From positions 124,001-188,000 of the forward strand of contig JAGAON010000009.1 of the NCBI GenBank assembly GCA_017623655.1: a stretch of DNA of 64,000 nt. The letters are read 5' to 3'. Within the stretch, counting starts at the first letter, position 1; the number at the start of each line of letters is the position of its first letter. The translations under genes and the position numbers were made by a program. Source of the stretch: Prevotella sp. GTDB taxonomy: Bacteria > Bacteroidota > Bacteroidia > Bacteroidales > Bacteroidaceae. Of the stretch, positions 54,866-62,433 are shown in pieces. The notes beneath the pieces are model-generated. The model saw only the letters and a program-made list of their open reading frames with translations. It did no database searches and was not told the origin of the DNA.

Positions 54866-55075
54866 GTGTCATTAGGTCCTGAGAAAACCCATCAAATGAA
54901 CAGACAGAATAGACACCCACGCCGTTGGTATATGAACACGATGCCCGTTAAAGTGTGCAAAGGGACGCTTTTGCCCCCTGCACACAGTCAACGGGTTTGT
55001 GATATACCTACCCGCAGCATCCACTTCTGCTATGTCTTTGATTTGATTAGTTGAATTTCTCAGGTTCAATGACAC
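54866..55075 (-). ncRNA. Rod-shaped 210-nt RNA candidate, 6S-like
   Basis: The whole stretch folds on itself as one long interrupted hairpin. Pairs from outside in are GTGTCATT 54866-54873 with 55068-55075, CCTGAGAAA 54878-54886 with 55056-55064, ATCAAAT 54891-54897 with 55041-55047, GGTATAT 54927-54933 with 55002-55008, CCCGTT 54944-54949 with 54990-54995, and GTGTGCA 54953-54959 with 54979-54985. A large unpaired bubble lies in the middle, as in 6S RNA, and the next gene to the right is 5-formyl-THF cyclo-ligase, the neighbour of 6S RNA in gamma-proteobacteria. A perfect promoter box at 55174-55181 favours the minus strand; the fold alone cannot tell. Two open frames overlap it but look like no protein. 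Confidence 0.5.
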
Positions 55076-55173
55076 CAAAAACAAAGCGAGTAAACGCATG
55101 ATTGATATGTAGTAGCTCCCCTCCCTGCCACCTTTCCGTCGCATGAAGGACGGCACGGCATGGGTGAGCGGTG

Positions 55174-55181
55174 CAAAGATA
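55174..55181 (-). promoter_or_regulatory. -7 box upstream of the RNA candidate
   Basis: The minus strand reads TATCTTTG, with TTTG words at 55194-55201. Transcription would begin near 55167, about 90 nt before the rod-shaped fold, and could also serve the zinc-ribbon gene. Confidence 0.55.
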
Positions 55182-55297
55182 CGAAGTTTTTTGCAAACAA
55201 ATGTTATGCAAGGTATGTTTTTTTACGTATGTCTATGCTTTTTTGTTGAAAACGAAAAAAATGGCCGCCGGGTGCAGTCAGTGTTGTTTGTTTTTCG

Positions 55298-55305
55298 TAC
55301 CTTTG
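55298..55305 (+). promoter_or_regulatory. -7 box for the cyclo-ligase gene
   Basis: TACCTTTG, a perfect TAnnTTTG, 75 bp before the ATG at 55380. A clear -33 element at the right distance was not seen. Confidence 0.5.
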
Positions 55306-55379
55306 CAGATATGCGCGGTTTGAGGCCGTTCCGGTAACATATATTTGTTTAATTTTTATTACTTAACTTCTCGATAATA

Positions 55380-55958
55380 ATGGATAAGAAATCGCTCAGG
55401 ATATATATAAAGGAAGAGAAACGGCGTCATCCGGCCACGGAACTTTCGGAGGAAGATGCCCGCCTGTGCCGTGAAGTGCTTGACAACAGGCGTGTAAAGG
55501 AGGCAGACGTGGTGCTGCTGTACTGGTCCTTGCCCGATGAGGTGTGTACTCACGGGCTGGTGGAGGCTCTCGCCGCAACGGGGAAGACGGTGTTGTTGCC
55601 GCGTGTGGCGGGTGATACGGAACTGACGTTGCACCGCTTCACCTCAGTAGGCGATATGGTATGCGGCGCGTATGGCATACTTGAGCCGGCGGGCGAAGCC
55701 GTCGGTGTTGATGAACTGACACGTCTGTTGCGGCAAGAAAAGGGCTGTGGCGGGACTGCGGCAGGTATGGTCGGCATCATTCCCGGTGTGGCCTTTGACG
55801 CTTCCGGCCACCGCCTTGGAAGGGGAAAGGGGTATTATGACCGCCTGCTTGCACAGATGCCGTGGCTTTATACCATAGGGTTGTGTTACCCGTTCCAACT
55901 GTTGGACAGTGTGCCGGCGGACGGGACGGACGTGATGATGGCTGAGGTCATTTGCTGA
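55380..55958 (+). CDS. fau: 5-formyltetrahydrofolate cyclo-ligase
   Basis: Converts 5-formyl-THF to 5,10-methenyl-THF with ATP. The 192-residue length is normal. N-terminal MDKKSLRIYIKEEKRRHP holds the basic ATP/substrate residues, VVLLYWSLPDEVCTHGLVE is the middle block, and GVAFDASGHRLGRGKGYYDR near residues 140-160 is the family signature with the glycine-rich loop. An insert of about 12 residues (LRQEKGCGGTAAG) precedes the signature. It has its own promoter box. The synthetase gene downstream (56067) is on the same strand but has a separate promoter. Confidence 0.94.
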   Translation: MDKKSLRIYIKEEKRRHPATELSEEDARLCREVLDNRRVKEADVVLLYWSLPDEVCTHGLVEALAATGKTVLLPRVAGDTELTLHRFTSVGDMVCGAYGILEPAGEAVGVDELTRLLRQEKGCGGTAAGMVGIIPGVAFDASGHRLGRGKGYYDRLLAQMPWLYTIGLCYPFQLLDSVPADGTDVMMAEVIC

Positions 55959-56029
55959 CAAATATGGCTTTTTTATAAAATTTTCGTCAAAAAGTCTTTT
56001 CAAAATTTTGCGATACAAGTTTTTTTAAC

Positions 56030-56037
56030 TATTTTTG
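56030..56037 (+). promoter_or_regulatory. -7 box for the RelA/SpoT-type gene
   Basis: TATTTTTG fits TAnnTTTG and lies 29 bp before the ATG at 56067. Confidence 0.5.
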
Positions 56038-56066
56038 CAGACATAAAGGCCATTAAATCCAATGAT

Positions 56067-57956
56067 ATGTGTACTCCGGAAATAACAGAAGATGAAATAT
56101 ACCGTAGGGCAGGCGAAGTGTTTTCCGCGATGGAAAACCGTTCCACGCTGGCGGAAATGCAGTTGATACAGAGGGCTTTCAGCTTTGCGTACGAGGCTCA
56201 TAAGGGGCAGAGACGGAAGACGGGGGAACCGTATATCGTGCATCCTATCGCCGTGGCGCTCATAATTGCAAAGGAATTGCAGTTGGGAGCGGAGCCGGTA
56301 TGTGCCGCGTTCCTGCACGACGTGGTGGAGGACACGCCATGCACCAATGACAAAATACGCGAGGTGTTCGGCAGTGATGTGGCGTTTCTCGTGAAGGTGG
56401 TGACCAAACAGAACAAGACGCGCTACCTGATGTCGAAGCAGCTGGATAACTTCAAGCAGATGCTTGACTCCGTACACTACGACATAAGGGCGATACTGAT
56501 AAAGCTGGCGGACCGCCTGCACAATATGCGCACGCTTGACTCAATGCGCCCGGACAAGCAGATGAAGATAGCGGGAGAGACGGATTACTTCTACGCTCCG
56601 CTGGCAAACAGACTCGGACTATATACCATTAAGATAGAACTGGAAAACCTTTCGTTCCGCTACCGGTGCCCGCAGATTTACAGCAAGATACTGAAGCTGA
56701 TAGAAGAGGACAAGGAAAACGACAAGGTGAGGATGAAAGCCTTTGAGGATAAGATTGACGAGATTCTTACTTCGCATGGAATCAGGTATAGAAGAGAACT
56801 GGCTTACAAGCAGCCTTATAACATCTGGCGCAAGATTAATACCTTGAAGGTGGATTTTGAGCACTTGGAGTGCAGGCATTTTACGCGCATCGTGTTTCCG
56901 GAGGATGTGTATGTGTCGGAGAAAAACATGTGCCTGAACATCTATTCCTTGCTGACAGACTACTTCAAGGAGCGTCCCAACTCCATCATAAACTATGTGG
57001 ATCAGCCGAAACAGAATGGCTATCAGAGCTTCCACACACAGCTGTTGTCTGACTACGGCGTGTGGGAGGAAATACACATACAGTCTGAGCGCATGACGAA
57101 AAAGTCGCACTTGGGCTATATGCTGGAGAATGGCAGACGCGACAAGGTGATATATGAGTGGCTGGAAACGTTCAGGGGAGTGCTGAAAGACGTGGCGAGG
57201 AACACGGAAGAGGGTGGCAGTTTCTTCATAGAATCGGTGAGAGCCTCGTTCTATAACGATGACATTCAGGTCTATACACCTGATGGCCATTCGATGAAAC
57301 TGCCGAAGAACTCTACGGCAATAGACTTTGCGTTCGGCGTTCACACTGAGGTCGGACTGCATGCGAAGTATGCTAAGATCAACGGACACCTCGCTTCTGT
57401 CAAGACTTTGCTGAAACGTGGCGACTGTGTAGAGATAGGTACCGACCCGAATGTGTGGCCGCAAGAGGACTGGGTGAGCAAGGCCAAGTCGTACAGGGCG
57501 CTGAGAAACATACACCTGTACCTCGGAAGGCGTCCTAAACCGCAGTATGAAAGGTGCCCGATATGCAATCCTATTCCCGGAGAAGAGGTGATAGGATTCC
57601 GTAATACGGACGATACTATAATGGTGCACAGGCGCGATTGCGCCGAGGCTATCAGCCTTGCGTCGCAGTTCGGGGACAGCATCGTGGCGGTGGATTATAG
57701 GGAAGACCCGAAGATCTTGTACTCGGCAAGCCTTACAGCGAAAGCGGTTGACAGGCAGCATTTGCTCAGTGACATTATAGACAGCATCTCAAACAAGTTG
57801 CAGTTGAGCATAGACCAACTGCATACCGTGACAGAAGACGAGATAGTAACGTGCACAATAAAGTTCATGGTGCATAGCTATAAGGAGCTGCAAACCATTG
57901 TTCAAAGCATACTTGACATCCCGGACGTGGATGAAGTCATCTACAAGAATGAATAA
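56067..57956 (+). CDS. RelA/SpoT-family ppGpp enzyme with altered synthetase domain
   Basis: A 629-residue stringent-response enzyme. The hydrolase (HD) domain, about 35-190, is complete: His59, His84-Asp85, Glu88-Asp89 and LADRLHN at 148-153. The synthetase region (about 240-345) is present but changed. Where active enzymes have Asp in the YDLxAIR motif this one has Cys269 (LECRHFTR), and the usual EIQIRT reads EIHIQS (336-340), although DQPKQNGYQSFHT is kept. The TGS domain (397-457) is followed after only about 30 residues by the zinc-finger-type segment (Cys497, Cys500, His521, Cys525) and an ACT domain, so the long helical domain of full-length Rel is missing. It is probably mainly a hydrolase or a regulator; this is inference. 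Confidence 0.88.
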   Translation: MCTPEITEDEIYRRAGEVFSAMENRSTLAEMQLIQRAFSFAYEAHKGQRRKTGEPYIVHPIAVALIIAKELQLGAEPVCAAFLHDVVEDTPCTNDKIREVFGSDVAFLVKVVTKQNKTRYLMSKQLDNFKQMLDSVHYDIRAILIKLADRLHNMRTLDSMRPDKQMKIAGETDYFYAPLANRLGLYTIKIELENLSFRYRCPQIYSKILKLIEEDKENDKVRMKAFEDKIDEILTSHGIRYRRELAYKQPYNIWRKINTLKVDFEHLECRHFTRIVFPEDVYVSEKNMCLNIYSLLTDYFKERPNSIINYVDQPKQNGYQSFHTQLLSDYGVWEEIHIQSERMTKKSHLGYMLENGRRDKVIYEWLETFRGVLKDVARNTEEGGSFFIESVRASFYNDDIQVYTPDGHSMKLPKNSTAIDFAFGVHTEVGLHAKYAKINGHLASVKTLLKRGDCVEIGTDPNVWPQEDWVSKAKSYRALRNIHLYLGRRPKPQYERCPICNPIPGEEVIGFRNTDDTIMVHRRDCAEAISLASQFGDSIVAVDYREDPKILYSASLTAKAVDRQHLLSDIIDSISNKLQLSIDQLHTVTEDEIVTCTIKFMVHSYKELQTIVQSILDIPDVDEVIYKNE

Positions 57957-57971
57957 AAAATGTTAATTTGC

Positions 57972-58002
57972 TTGCAAAGTCCGATTATAAATTATACCTT
58001 TG
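57972..58002 (+). promoter_or_regulatory. Promoter of the sigma-factor gene
   Basis: TTG at 57972-57974 and TACCTTTG at 57995-58002 (20-bp spacer), 77 bp before the ATG at 58080. Confidence 0.65.
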
Positions 58003-58079
58003 CAGTTAACTAATAGTCTGATTTAATTAATATTTATTGCCTATCGACGCACATTTACTTAACAAAAAAGATTAAGAAA

Positions 58080-58679
58080 ATGAATAAACTCACTCGGTTT
58101 ACCGATGAAGAGTTGGTACAGATGTATGTGCAAGGCAATAACCGCGCATTCGATGAGCTCCTCGCTCGGACGCAGACTGGTATCTTCTCCTACATTATAT
58201 TTATCGTTCACAATGAGGAAGTGGCCAATGACCTCTTTCAGGAAACGTTCCTTAAAGCCATAACAAAGCTGCGGGAAGGTAAGTATGTGACGTCGGGCAA
58301 GTTCAATGCGTGGCTCATACGTATTGCGCATAACACCGTCATGGACTGGTATCGCAGGCAGAAGGCGGCGAATATAGTTGACACTGCCGTGGAAGACATG
58401 AACATTGCACAGATGACGGACAGGCAACTTATGGAGACGTCAAAGGAGGATATGATGGCGAACAGCCAGGTATTGAATGACGTGCGCAGCCTTATGGCGT
58501 TCCTGCCGGACACACAGCGTGAGGTGGTTCAGATGCGGTTCTATCAGAATTATTCCTTTAAGGAGATAGCGGAGATTACCGGTGTGAGCATAAACACAAG
58601 CCTTGGGCGAATGCGTTATGCGCTGATTAATATGCGCCGGTTGGCAAGAGAGAACCACATGCAGTTGCAATTTGCGTAG
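58080..58679 (+). CDS. RNA polymerase sigma-70-family factor (ECF type)
   Basis: A 199-residue sigma factor with regions 2 and 4. Region 2 spans about 20-90 (ANDLFQETFLKAITKL, then KFNAWLIRIAHNTVMDWYRR). Region 4 spans about 135-190 (LPDTQREVVQMRFYQNYSFKEIAEITGVS, then NTSLGRMRYALINMRR), which holds the helix-turn-helix. No anti-sigma gene lies beside it, unlike SusC/D-linked ECF factors, so a general role is more likely than glycan sensing. The linker (about 95-130, MNIAQMTDRQLMETSKED) is longer than in typical ECF factors. It has its own promoter and terminator, so it is a single-gene unit. Confidence 0.92.
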   Translation: MNKLTRFTDEELVQMYVQGNNRAFDELLARTQTGIFSYIIFIVHNEEVANDLFQETFLKAITKLREGKYVTSGKFNAWLIRIAHNTVMDWYRRQKAANIVDTAVEDMNIAQMTDRQLMETSKEDMMANSQVLNDVRSLMAFLPDTQREVVQMRFYQNYSFKEIAEITGVSINTSLGRMRYALINMRRLARENHMQLQFA

Positions 58680-58725
58680 AACAAAGCCTGACTTGTGGGC
58701 GGATAACAACAGCTTCGGGAGAAAA

Positions 58726-58786
58726 ATAAAGGCAAAACAGAAAGGGATATGCTTGCGAACATAGTCCTTTCTGTTTTGCCTTTTTA
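58726..58786 (+). terminator. Bidirectional terminator between sigma factor and rpe
   Basis: AGGCAAAACAGAAAGG pairs with CCTTTCTGTTTTGCCT, with T runs after it on both strands (TTTTTATG on plus, TTTATTTTTC on minus), so it serves both converging genes. Confidence 0.88.
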
Positions 58787-58853
58787 TGTTGTTTGTTGTC
58801 GTTTCCGGGCGTTTTGGTGCGTTGTCCGGGCAGAATTGGCGGGATAATGCCAA

Positions 58854-59501
58854 TTACAAGTTATGAAGTTGCGAGATTATCTCATGCGGGTTCTCTGCTC
58901 CGAAGACATAGCTTCCGGACACAAGGACATCCACTCCCGCCGCGACAAGGCGTGGGGCGGTCTCGCTTTGCACGCCACCGTCAACCTCGATTAGTGCGGA
59001 TGAGCCGGAACGTTGTATCAGTTCTTTCAGCCGTCTGGTCTTGGCGATGGTGTTTTCGATGAACTTCTGCCCGCCGAAACCGGGGTTTACGCTCATCAGC
59101 AGCACCATGTCCACGTCGTTGATGATGTCTTCAAGGCAACTGACTGGGGTGGATGGATTTAGCGTTACACCTGCTTTCATTCCTGCATCATGTATCTCCT
59201 GTACCGTGCGGTGCAGGTGCGTGCAGGCTTCGTAGTGTACGTTCATCAGGTAAGCGCCGAGACTTGCCGTCTGCTTTATGTATCGTTCGGGGCTGTTTAT
59301 CATGTAGTGCACGTCCAGTTTCTTCCTGCACGCCTTGGAAACGGCCTTCATTACCGGGAAGCCAAAGGATATGTTGGGCACGAAAGAACCGTCCATCACG
59401 TCAAGATGGAGCCACTCTGCCTCGCTGCTGTTTATCATTTCCATGTCGCGGTCGAGGTGAAGGAAGTCGGCGGCGAGAAGGGAAGGTGAGACTATTGTCA
59501 T
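58854..59501 (-). CDS. rpe: Ribulose-phosphate 3-epimerase
   Basis: Interconverts ribulose 5-phosphate and xylulose 5-phosphate in the pentose phosphate pathway. The 215-residue TIM barrel shows the family blocks SPSLLAADFLHLDRDM, WLHLDVMDGSFVPNISFG with the metal His and catalytic Asp, VHYEAC, LMSVNPGFGGQKF near 133-145, EVDGGV near 173 and VSGSYVFGA near 190. The start at 59501 gives MTIVSPSLLAADF, the normal opening. A 42-codon gene ends 24 nt upstream on the same strand. The shared terminator lies about 70 nt past the stop. Confidence 0.96.
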   Translation of the reverse strand: MTIVSPSLLAADFLHLDRDMEMINSSEAEWLHLDVMDGSFVPNISFGFPVMKAVSKACRKKLDVHYMINSPERYIKQTASLGAYLMNVHYEACTHLHRTVQEIHDAGMKAGVTLNPSTPVSCLEDIINDVDMVLLMSVNPGFGGQKFIENTIAKTRRLKELIQRSGSSALIEVDGGVQSETAPRLVAAGVDVLVSGSYVFGAENPHEIISQLHNL

Positions 59502-59525
59502 TGTCTTGTGTTGATAGTGGTGCTG

Positions 59526-59654
59526 TTAGTTGAGTGAAAGTGGTACGTATTTGCCGTTGACCGTTACGGGACGGTACGTGTAGGCGAATTGCCTTATTAT
59601 GTCAATGCTGGCGGATGACGGTGTAAAAGTGTTGATGGAGTAGTGTTGTATCAT
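59526..59654 (-). CDS. Small 42-residue protein upstream of rpe
   Basis: A short reading frame from the ATG at 59654 to the TAA at 59526-59528, with 42 codons. The product begins MIQHYSINTFTPSS, continues IDIIRQFAYTYRPV and ends VNGKYVPLSLN, which predicts one helix and a short hairpin. Nothing in it looks like a chance frame: composition is protein-like, codon choice is like its neighbours, and it sits 24 nt before rpe on the same strand, where only it would otherwise explain the gap 59502-59766. I recall similar tiny Bacteroidales proteins with an HYS.NTF.PS..SID pattern, but cannot verify it. Function unknown; no signal peptide or membrane segment. Confidence 0.6.
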   Translation of the reverse strand: MIQHYSINTFTPSSASIDIIRQFAYTYRPVTVNGKYVPLSLN

Positions 59655-59763
59655 AGGCGGAAGTGCTTTGTTTCTTGTAGTTTATTTGTTTATGGCAGGC
59701 TCAATGCTCTATAAATGTAACGTGTTCTTATGTGAAATATTATGTCTTACCTTGTGTTTTTTA

Positions 59764-59806
59764 CAAAAAAAAGCCGTAACCACAACGTTATGCTGTGATT
59801 ACGGCA
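59764..59806 (-). terminator. Terminator of the infC-rpmI-rplT operon
   Basis: On the minus strand GCCGTAATCACA pairs with TGTGGTTACGGC (one mismatch) and is followed by TTTTTTTG, about 30 nt after the rplT stop. Confidence 0.9.
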
Positions 59807-59834
59807 GATAGGTATTGTAATGTTTGTCTGTCTA

Positions 59835-60179
59835 TTACTTAACCTTGTCAACGATAGCCTTGAATGCTTCAGGGTTGTTGACGGCGAGGTCAGCGAGCAC
59901 CTTGCGGTTAATCTCGATGCCTGCCTTGTGAAGCAGACCCATAAGCTGTGAGTAGCTGAGGCCTTCGAGGCGTGCGGCAGCGTTGATACGCTGTATCCAC
60001 AGTGCGCGGAAGACGCGCTTTTTGTTCTTACGGTCGCGGTAAGCGTAGGTAAGTCCCTTCTCCCAAGTGTTTTTGGCTACGGTCCAAACGTTCTTTCTCG
60101 CTCCGTAATAACCCTTGGTGAGCTTCAAAATTCTCTTGCGCTTCGCACGTGAAGCGACATGATTCACTGATCTTGGCAT
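59835..60179 (-). CDS. rplT: 50S ribosomal protein L20
   Basis: A 114-residue ribosomal protein that binds 23S rRNA early in 50S assembly. It opens [20 protein letters not shown], with [20 protein letters not shown] following, which is the typical L20 N-terminal arm, and [19 protein letters not shown] in the globular part. Last gene of the infC-rpmI-rplT operon, 45 nt after rpmI. In many bacteria L20 represses its own operon by binding the leader; no such site could be identified here. Confidence 0.97.
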   Translation of the reverse strand: MPRSVNHVASRAKRKRILKLTKGYYGARKNVWTVAKNTWEKGLTYAYRDRKNKKRVFRALWIQRINAAARLEGLSYSQLMGLLHKAGIEINRKVLADLAVNNPEAFKAIVDKVK

Positions 60180-60224
60180 AGTTTTTTACTTTCTTTTTAC
60201 AAAAAGGTTCGACAATAAGGTTGA

Positions 60225-60422
60225 TTAACGGAGACGCAACAAGTCACGAACCTGCTTCATGTCTGATGAGTCAACGATGGTTGAACCCAACAGGTTACGC
60301 TTTTGTTTCTTGGTCTTCTTTGTCAGAATGTGGCTGTGATAGGCGTGACGTCTCTTCACCTTACCTGAACCGGTGAAAGCAAAACGCTTCTTGGCACCGG
60401 AGTTTGTCTTTACTTTTGGCAT
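60225..60422 (-). CDS. rpmI: 50S ribosomal protein L35
   Basis: A 65-residue basic protein of the 50S subunit. The sequence starts [20 protein letters not shown] and has [20 protein letters not shown], both classic for L35. It lies between infC (57 nt upstream) and rplT (45 nt downstream), the universal order of this operon. Confidence 0.97.
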   Translation of the reverse strand: MPKVKTNSGAKKRFAFTGSGKVKRRHAYHSHILTKKTKKQKRNLLGSTIVDSSDMKQVRDLLRLR

Positions 60423-60479
60423 TTTTTTGTTGTTTAATTAATTATTAATTATGGTGGCAACGCATATACCCGGCGTTAC

Positions 60480-61199
60480 TCACACATTGTCGTTTTCTGT
60501 TGCTTCGCGCAGTTTTGCAAGTGCTTCTATACCCTTTGCGTTTGCGGCAAGGCCGTCTCCTGCGGGTATTCCGGCGTCTTTCGCCATGGTGTTTGCCGCT
60601 TCTGCGGCATTGGCCTCGGCCTCCCTTCGCTCCCTGTCCAGTTTCTGCTGGCTTTTCTTTGCCTGTCCGGCTTTCTTCGGCGCAAGGTAAAGGAACATCT
60701 TTTTGCCCTCAAGTTTTGGCAGTTGCTCCACCTTTCCGTACTCTTCGAGGTCGTTGGCGAAACGGAGGAGGAGCACCTCTCCCTGCTCTTTGAAAACTAT
60801 TGCGCGTCCGCGGAAGAAGACGTATGCACGCACTTTGTTTCCGTCTTCAAGGAATTCCTTTGCGTGTTTGAGTTTGAAATTGTAGTCATGTTCGTCAGTC
60901 TGAGGGCCGAAACGAATCTCCTTCACTTCCACCTTCACCTTCTTCTGCTTCATTTCCTTTGCCTTCTTCTTCTGTTGGTACAGGAACTTGGAATAGTCAA
61001 TGATACGACAAACAGGTGGTTGCGCATTCGGACTGATCTCCACGAGATCCACACCCTTCTGGCGTGCTATGTCTAATGCTTGCTTTGTTGGCATGACGGA
61101 AGCTCCGTCTTCATCAACTATACGTACCTCACGCACACGGATTTGCTCATTTATGCGGTATTGGTTTTTGAGATTGGGTTTTCTGTTGTCTGTTCTCAT
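60480..61199 (-). CDS. infC: Translation initiation factor IF-3 with C-terminal extension
   Basis: IF-3 binds the 30S subunit and checks start codon pairing. The N-terminal domain (about 10-80) has [20 protein letters not shown] and [15 protein letters not shown]. The linker is lysine-rich and the C-terminal domain (about 90-176) has [19 protein letters not shown] and [18 protein letters not shown]. About 63 further residues, rich in Ala, Glu and Lys (for example [15 protein letters not shown]), make it 239 residues, compared with about 200 in Bacteroides. The start codon here is ATG, not the AUU used in enterobacteria. A promoter box lies 62 bp upstream. Confidence 0.96.
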   Translation of the reverse strand: MRTDNRKPNLKNQYRINEQIRVREVRIVDEDGASVMPTKQALDIARQKGVDLVEISPNAQPPVCRIIDYSKFLYQQKKKAKEMKQKKVKVEVKEIRFGPQTDEHDYNFKLKHAKEFLEDGNKVRAYVFFRGRAIVFKEQGEVLLLRFANDLEEYGKVEQLPKLEGKKMFLYLAPKKAGQAKKSQQKLDRERREAEANAAEAANTMAKDAGIPAGDGLAANAKGIEALAKLREATENDNV

Positions 61200-61260
61200 T
61201 AACTGTTTTTGATTGTACGTTATTGTACTTTGTATGCTTTTGACATTGCAAAAAGCGGTG

Positions 61261-61268
61261 CAAAGTTA
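61261..61268 (-). promoter_or_regulatory. -7 box for the infC operon
   Basis: The minus strand reads TAACTTTG, a perfect TAnnTTTG, 62 bp before the infC start at 61199. Confidence 0.6.
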
Positions 61269-61448
61269 CGAAAAAATATCGGTAAACGGGTTTCTTTGTC
61301 TTCTTTTGTTGAGTATGTTTAATATTATTTAACAGAGGAAGGGCGGTCTGTAACTGTTCGTCTATATTTTTGTGCGCGGATATATATATTCAATTGTGTT
61401 GCAAACACGCGGGAATATGCGTCCGTTTCACCGTTTTTCCTGCATTGT

Positions 61449-61473
61449 CGGACGCACCAAGGTGCGTCCCTAC
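61449..61473. repeat. GGACGCACC palindromic REP-like word
   Basis: CGGACGCACCAAGGTGCGTC followed by CCTAC is the same 25-bp word that forms the inverted pair at 4326-4405. It occurs singly here. With copy E it is the main content of the gap 61200-61623; apart from the infC promoter box nothing else was seen there. Confidence 0.75.
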
Positions 61474-61507
61474 AACGGCATTAATATTCAATGCGTTATC
61501 GGTGTCG

Positions 61508-61597
61508 TTGCAAAAGGGTGCTGATTACACTGCAAACAGGTGCTGATTACAAGGTAAAAGGGTGCTGATTACGTTGTAATCAGCACCCTTTTACAAT
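61508..61597. repeat. 22-bp modular repeat, copy E
   Basis: Three units in one orientation (GCAAAAGGGTGCTGATTAC, GCAAACAGGTGCTGATTAC, GTAAAAGGGTGCTGATTAC) followed by one in the other (GTAATCAGCACCCTTTTAC), at about 22-bp spacing. It is the mirror image of copy D and starts 27 nt past the tyrA stop. Confidence 0.9.
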
Positions 61598-61623
61598 ATG
61601 TATGGTATTTACCGTTTTTCGGT

Positions 61624-62421
61624 TCAGGACTTCAAGCCGTCGATGTCACGCTTTACGTTTGCGCGAATCTTGGCAAGATACCGTTTCATCCCGTCCGCGT
61701 CCTTGTTGTCGATGATGGCGAGCAACTCTTTCAGTTCCTGCCGTATCTGATCCACCTGATCGTGTGTGTAGGGGTTGAAAAGCACCTCTTGCAGCAGGTA
61801 GTCATCCTCATTGAGCACTCCCTTGGCTATGCGCAGATGCCGTTTGAATGTTGTTCCGGGGGCATCCTGATGCTTCATCACCGCCGAAAACACGAAGGTG
61901 GAGACGAAGGGGATGGACAATGAGTAGGCGACGGTCTTGTCGTGCTCCTCGAAAGAGTACTCGTAGATGTTCAGTCCCAGCTTGCTGCAAAGGTCTTTGA
62001 AGAAGCATTGCCCCATGCAGTCGCCCTCAGTGATGATTATGGCGTTCTCCTCCGACAGCTGGTTGAGATTTGCGAAGGTGGGGCCGAACATCGGGTGCGT
62101 GCTTACATAGCGGTGTCCCGTGGTCTCATAAAACTCTTTCAGTCCGGTCTTTACCGACGCAATGTCGCTCAATATGCACTCTTCGCCAAGGAAAGGCAGT
62201 ACCTCGTTGAAGGCGGGGATGGTGTATTTCACCGTCGCAGCGTTTATGACGAGTTCCGGTTTGAACGCCCTTACCTCTTCAAGGTCGGTGAAACGCTGGC
62301 AGTTGTAGGTGAACCTCATGCGCCTCGCGTCCTTTTCATATACCCCGACTTCATGGTCAAAGCTGAGCAGGTCGATGAAGAACGAACCCATCTTACCCGC
62401 TCCGAGAACCAATATCTTCAT
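61624..62421 (-). CDS. tyrA: Prephenate dehydrogenase
   Basis: Oxidises prephenate to 4-hydroxyphenylpyruvate for tyrosine synthesis. The 265-residue protein begins MKILVLGAGKMGSFFIDLL, a Rossmann NAD(P)-binding loop, and has LSDIASVKTGLKEF near 93 and the TyrA signature STHPMFGPTFANL near 110-122. The C-terminal half is helical, as in TyrA. It is a short, single-domain form with no ACT domain visible. It follows the DAHP synthase-chorismate mutase gene by 12 nt and is last in the operon. Confidence 0.93.
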   Translation of the reverse strand: MKILVLGAGKMGSFFIDLLSFDHEVGVYEKDARRMRFTYNCQRFTDLEEVRAFKPELVINAATVKYTIPAFNEVLPFLGEECILSDIASVKTGLKEFYETTGHRYVSTHPMFGPTFANLNQLSEENAIIITEGDCMGQCFFKDLCSKLGLNIYEYSFEEHDKTVAYSLSIPFVSTFVFSAVMKHQDAPGTTFKRHLRIAKGVLNEDDYLLQEVLFNPYTHDQVDQIRQELKELLAIIDNKDADGMKRYLAKIRANVKRDIDGLKS

Positions 62422-62433
62422 TTTCTTGCGGTC

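Noticed and set aside
54872..55156. A minus-strand 94-codon open frame and the N-terminal 54 codons of a longer frame before the zinc-ribbon gene
   Set aside because: They lie over the rod-shaped RNA candidate, have no recognisable protein features, and the zinc-ribbon protein has a natural start at 54758.
54760..55170. tmRNA or RNase P RNA
   Set aside because: No tRNA-like ends, tag frame or RNase P core (GAGGAAAGTCC) could be found in either strand.
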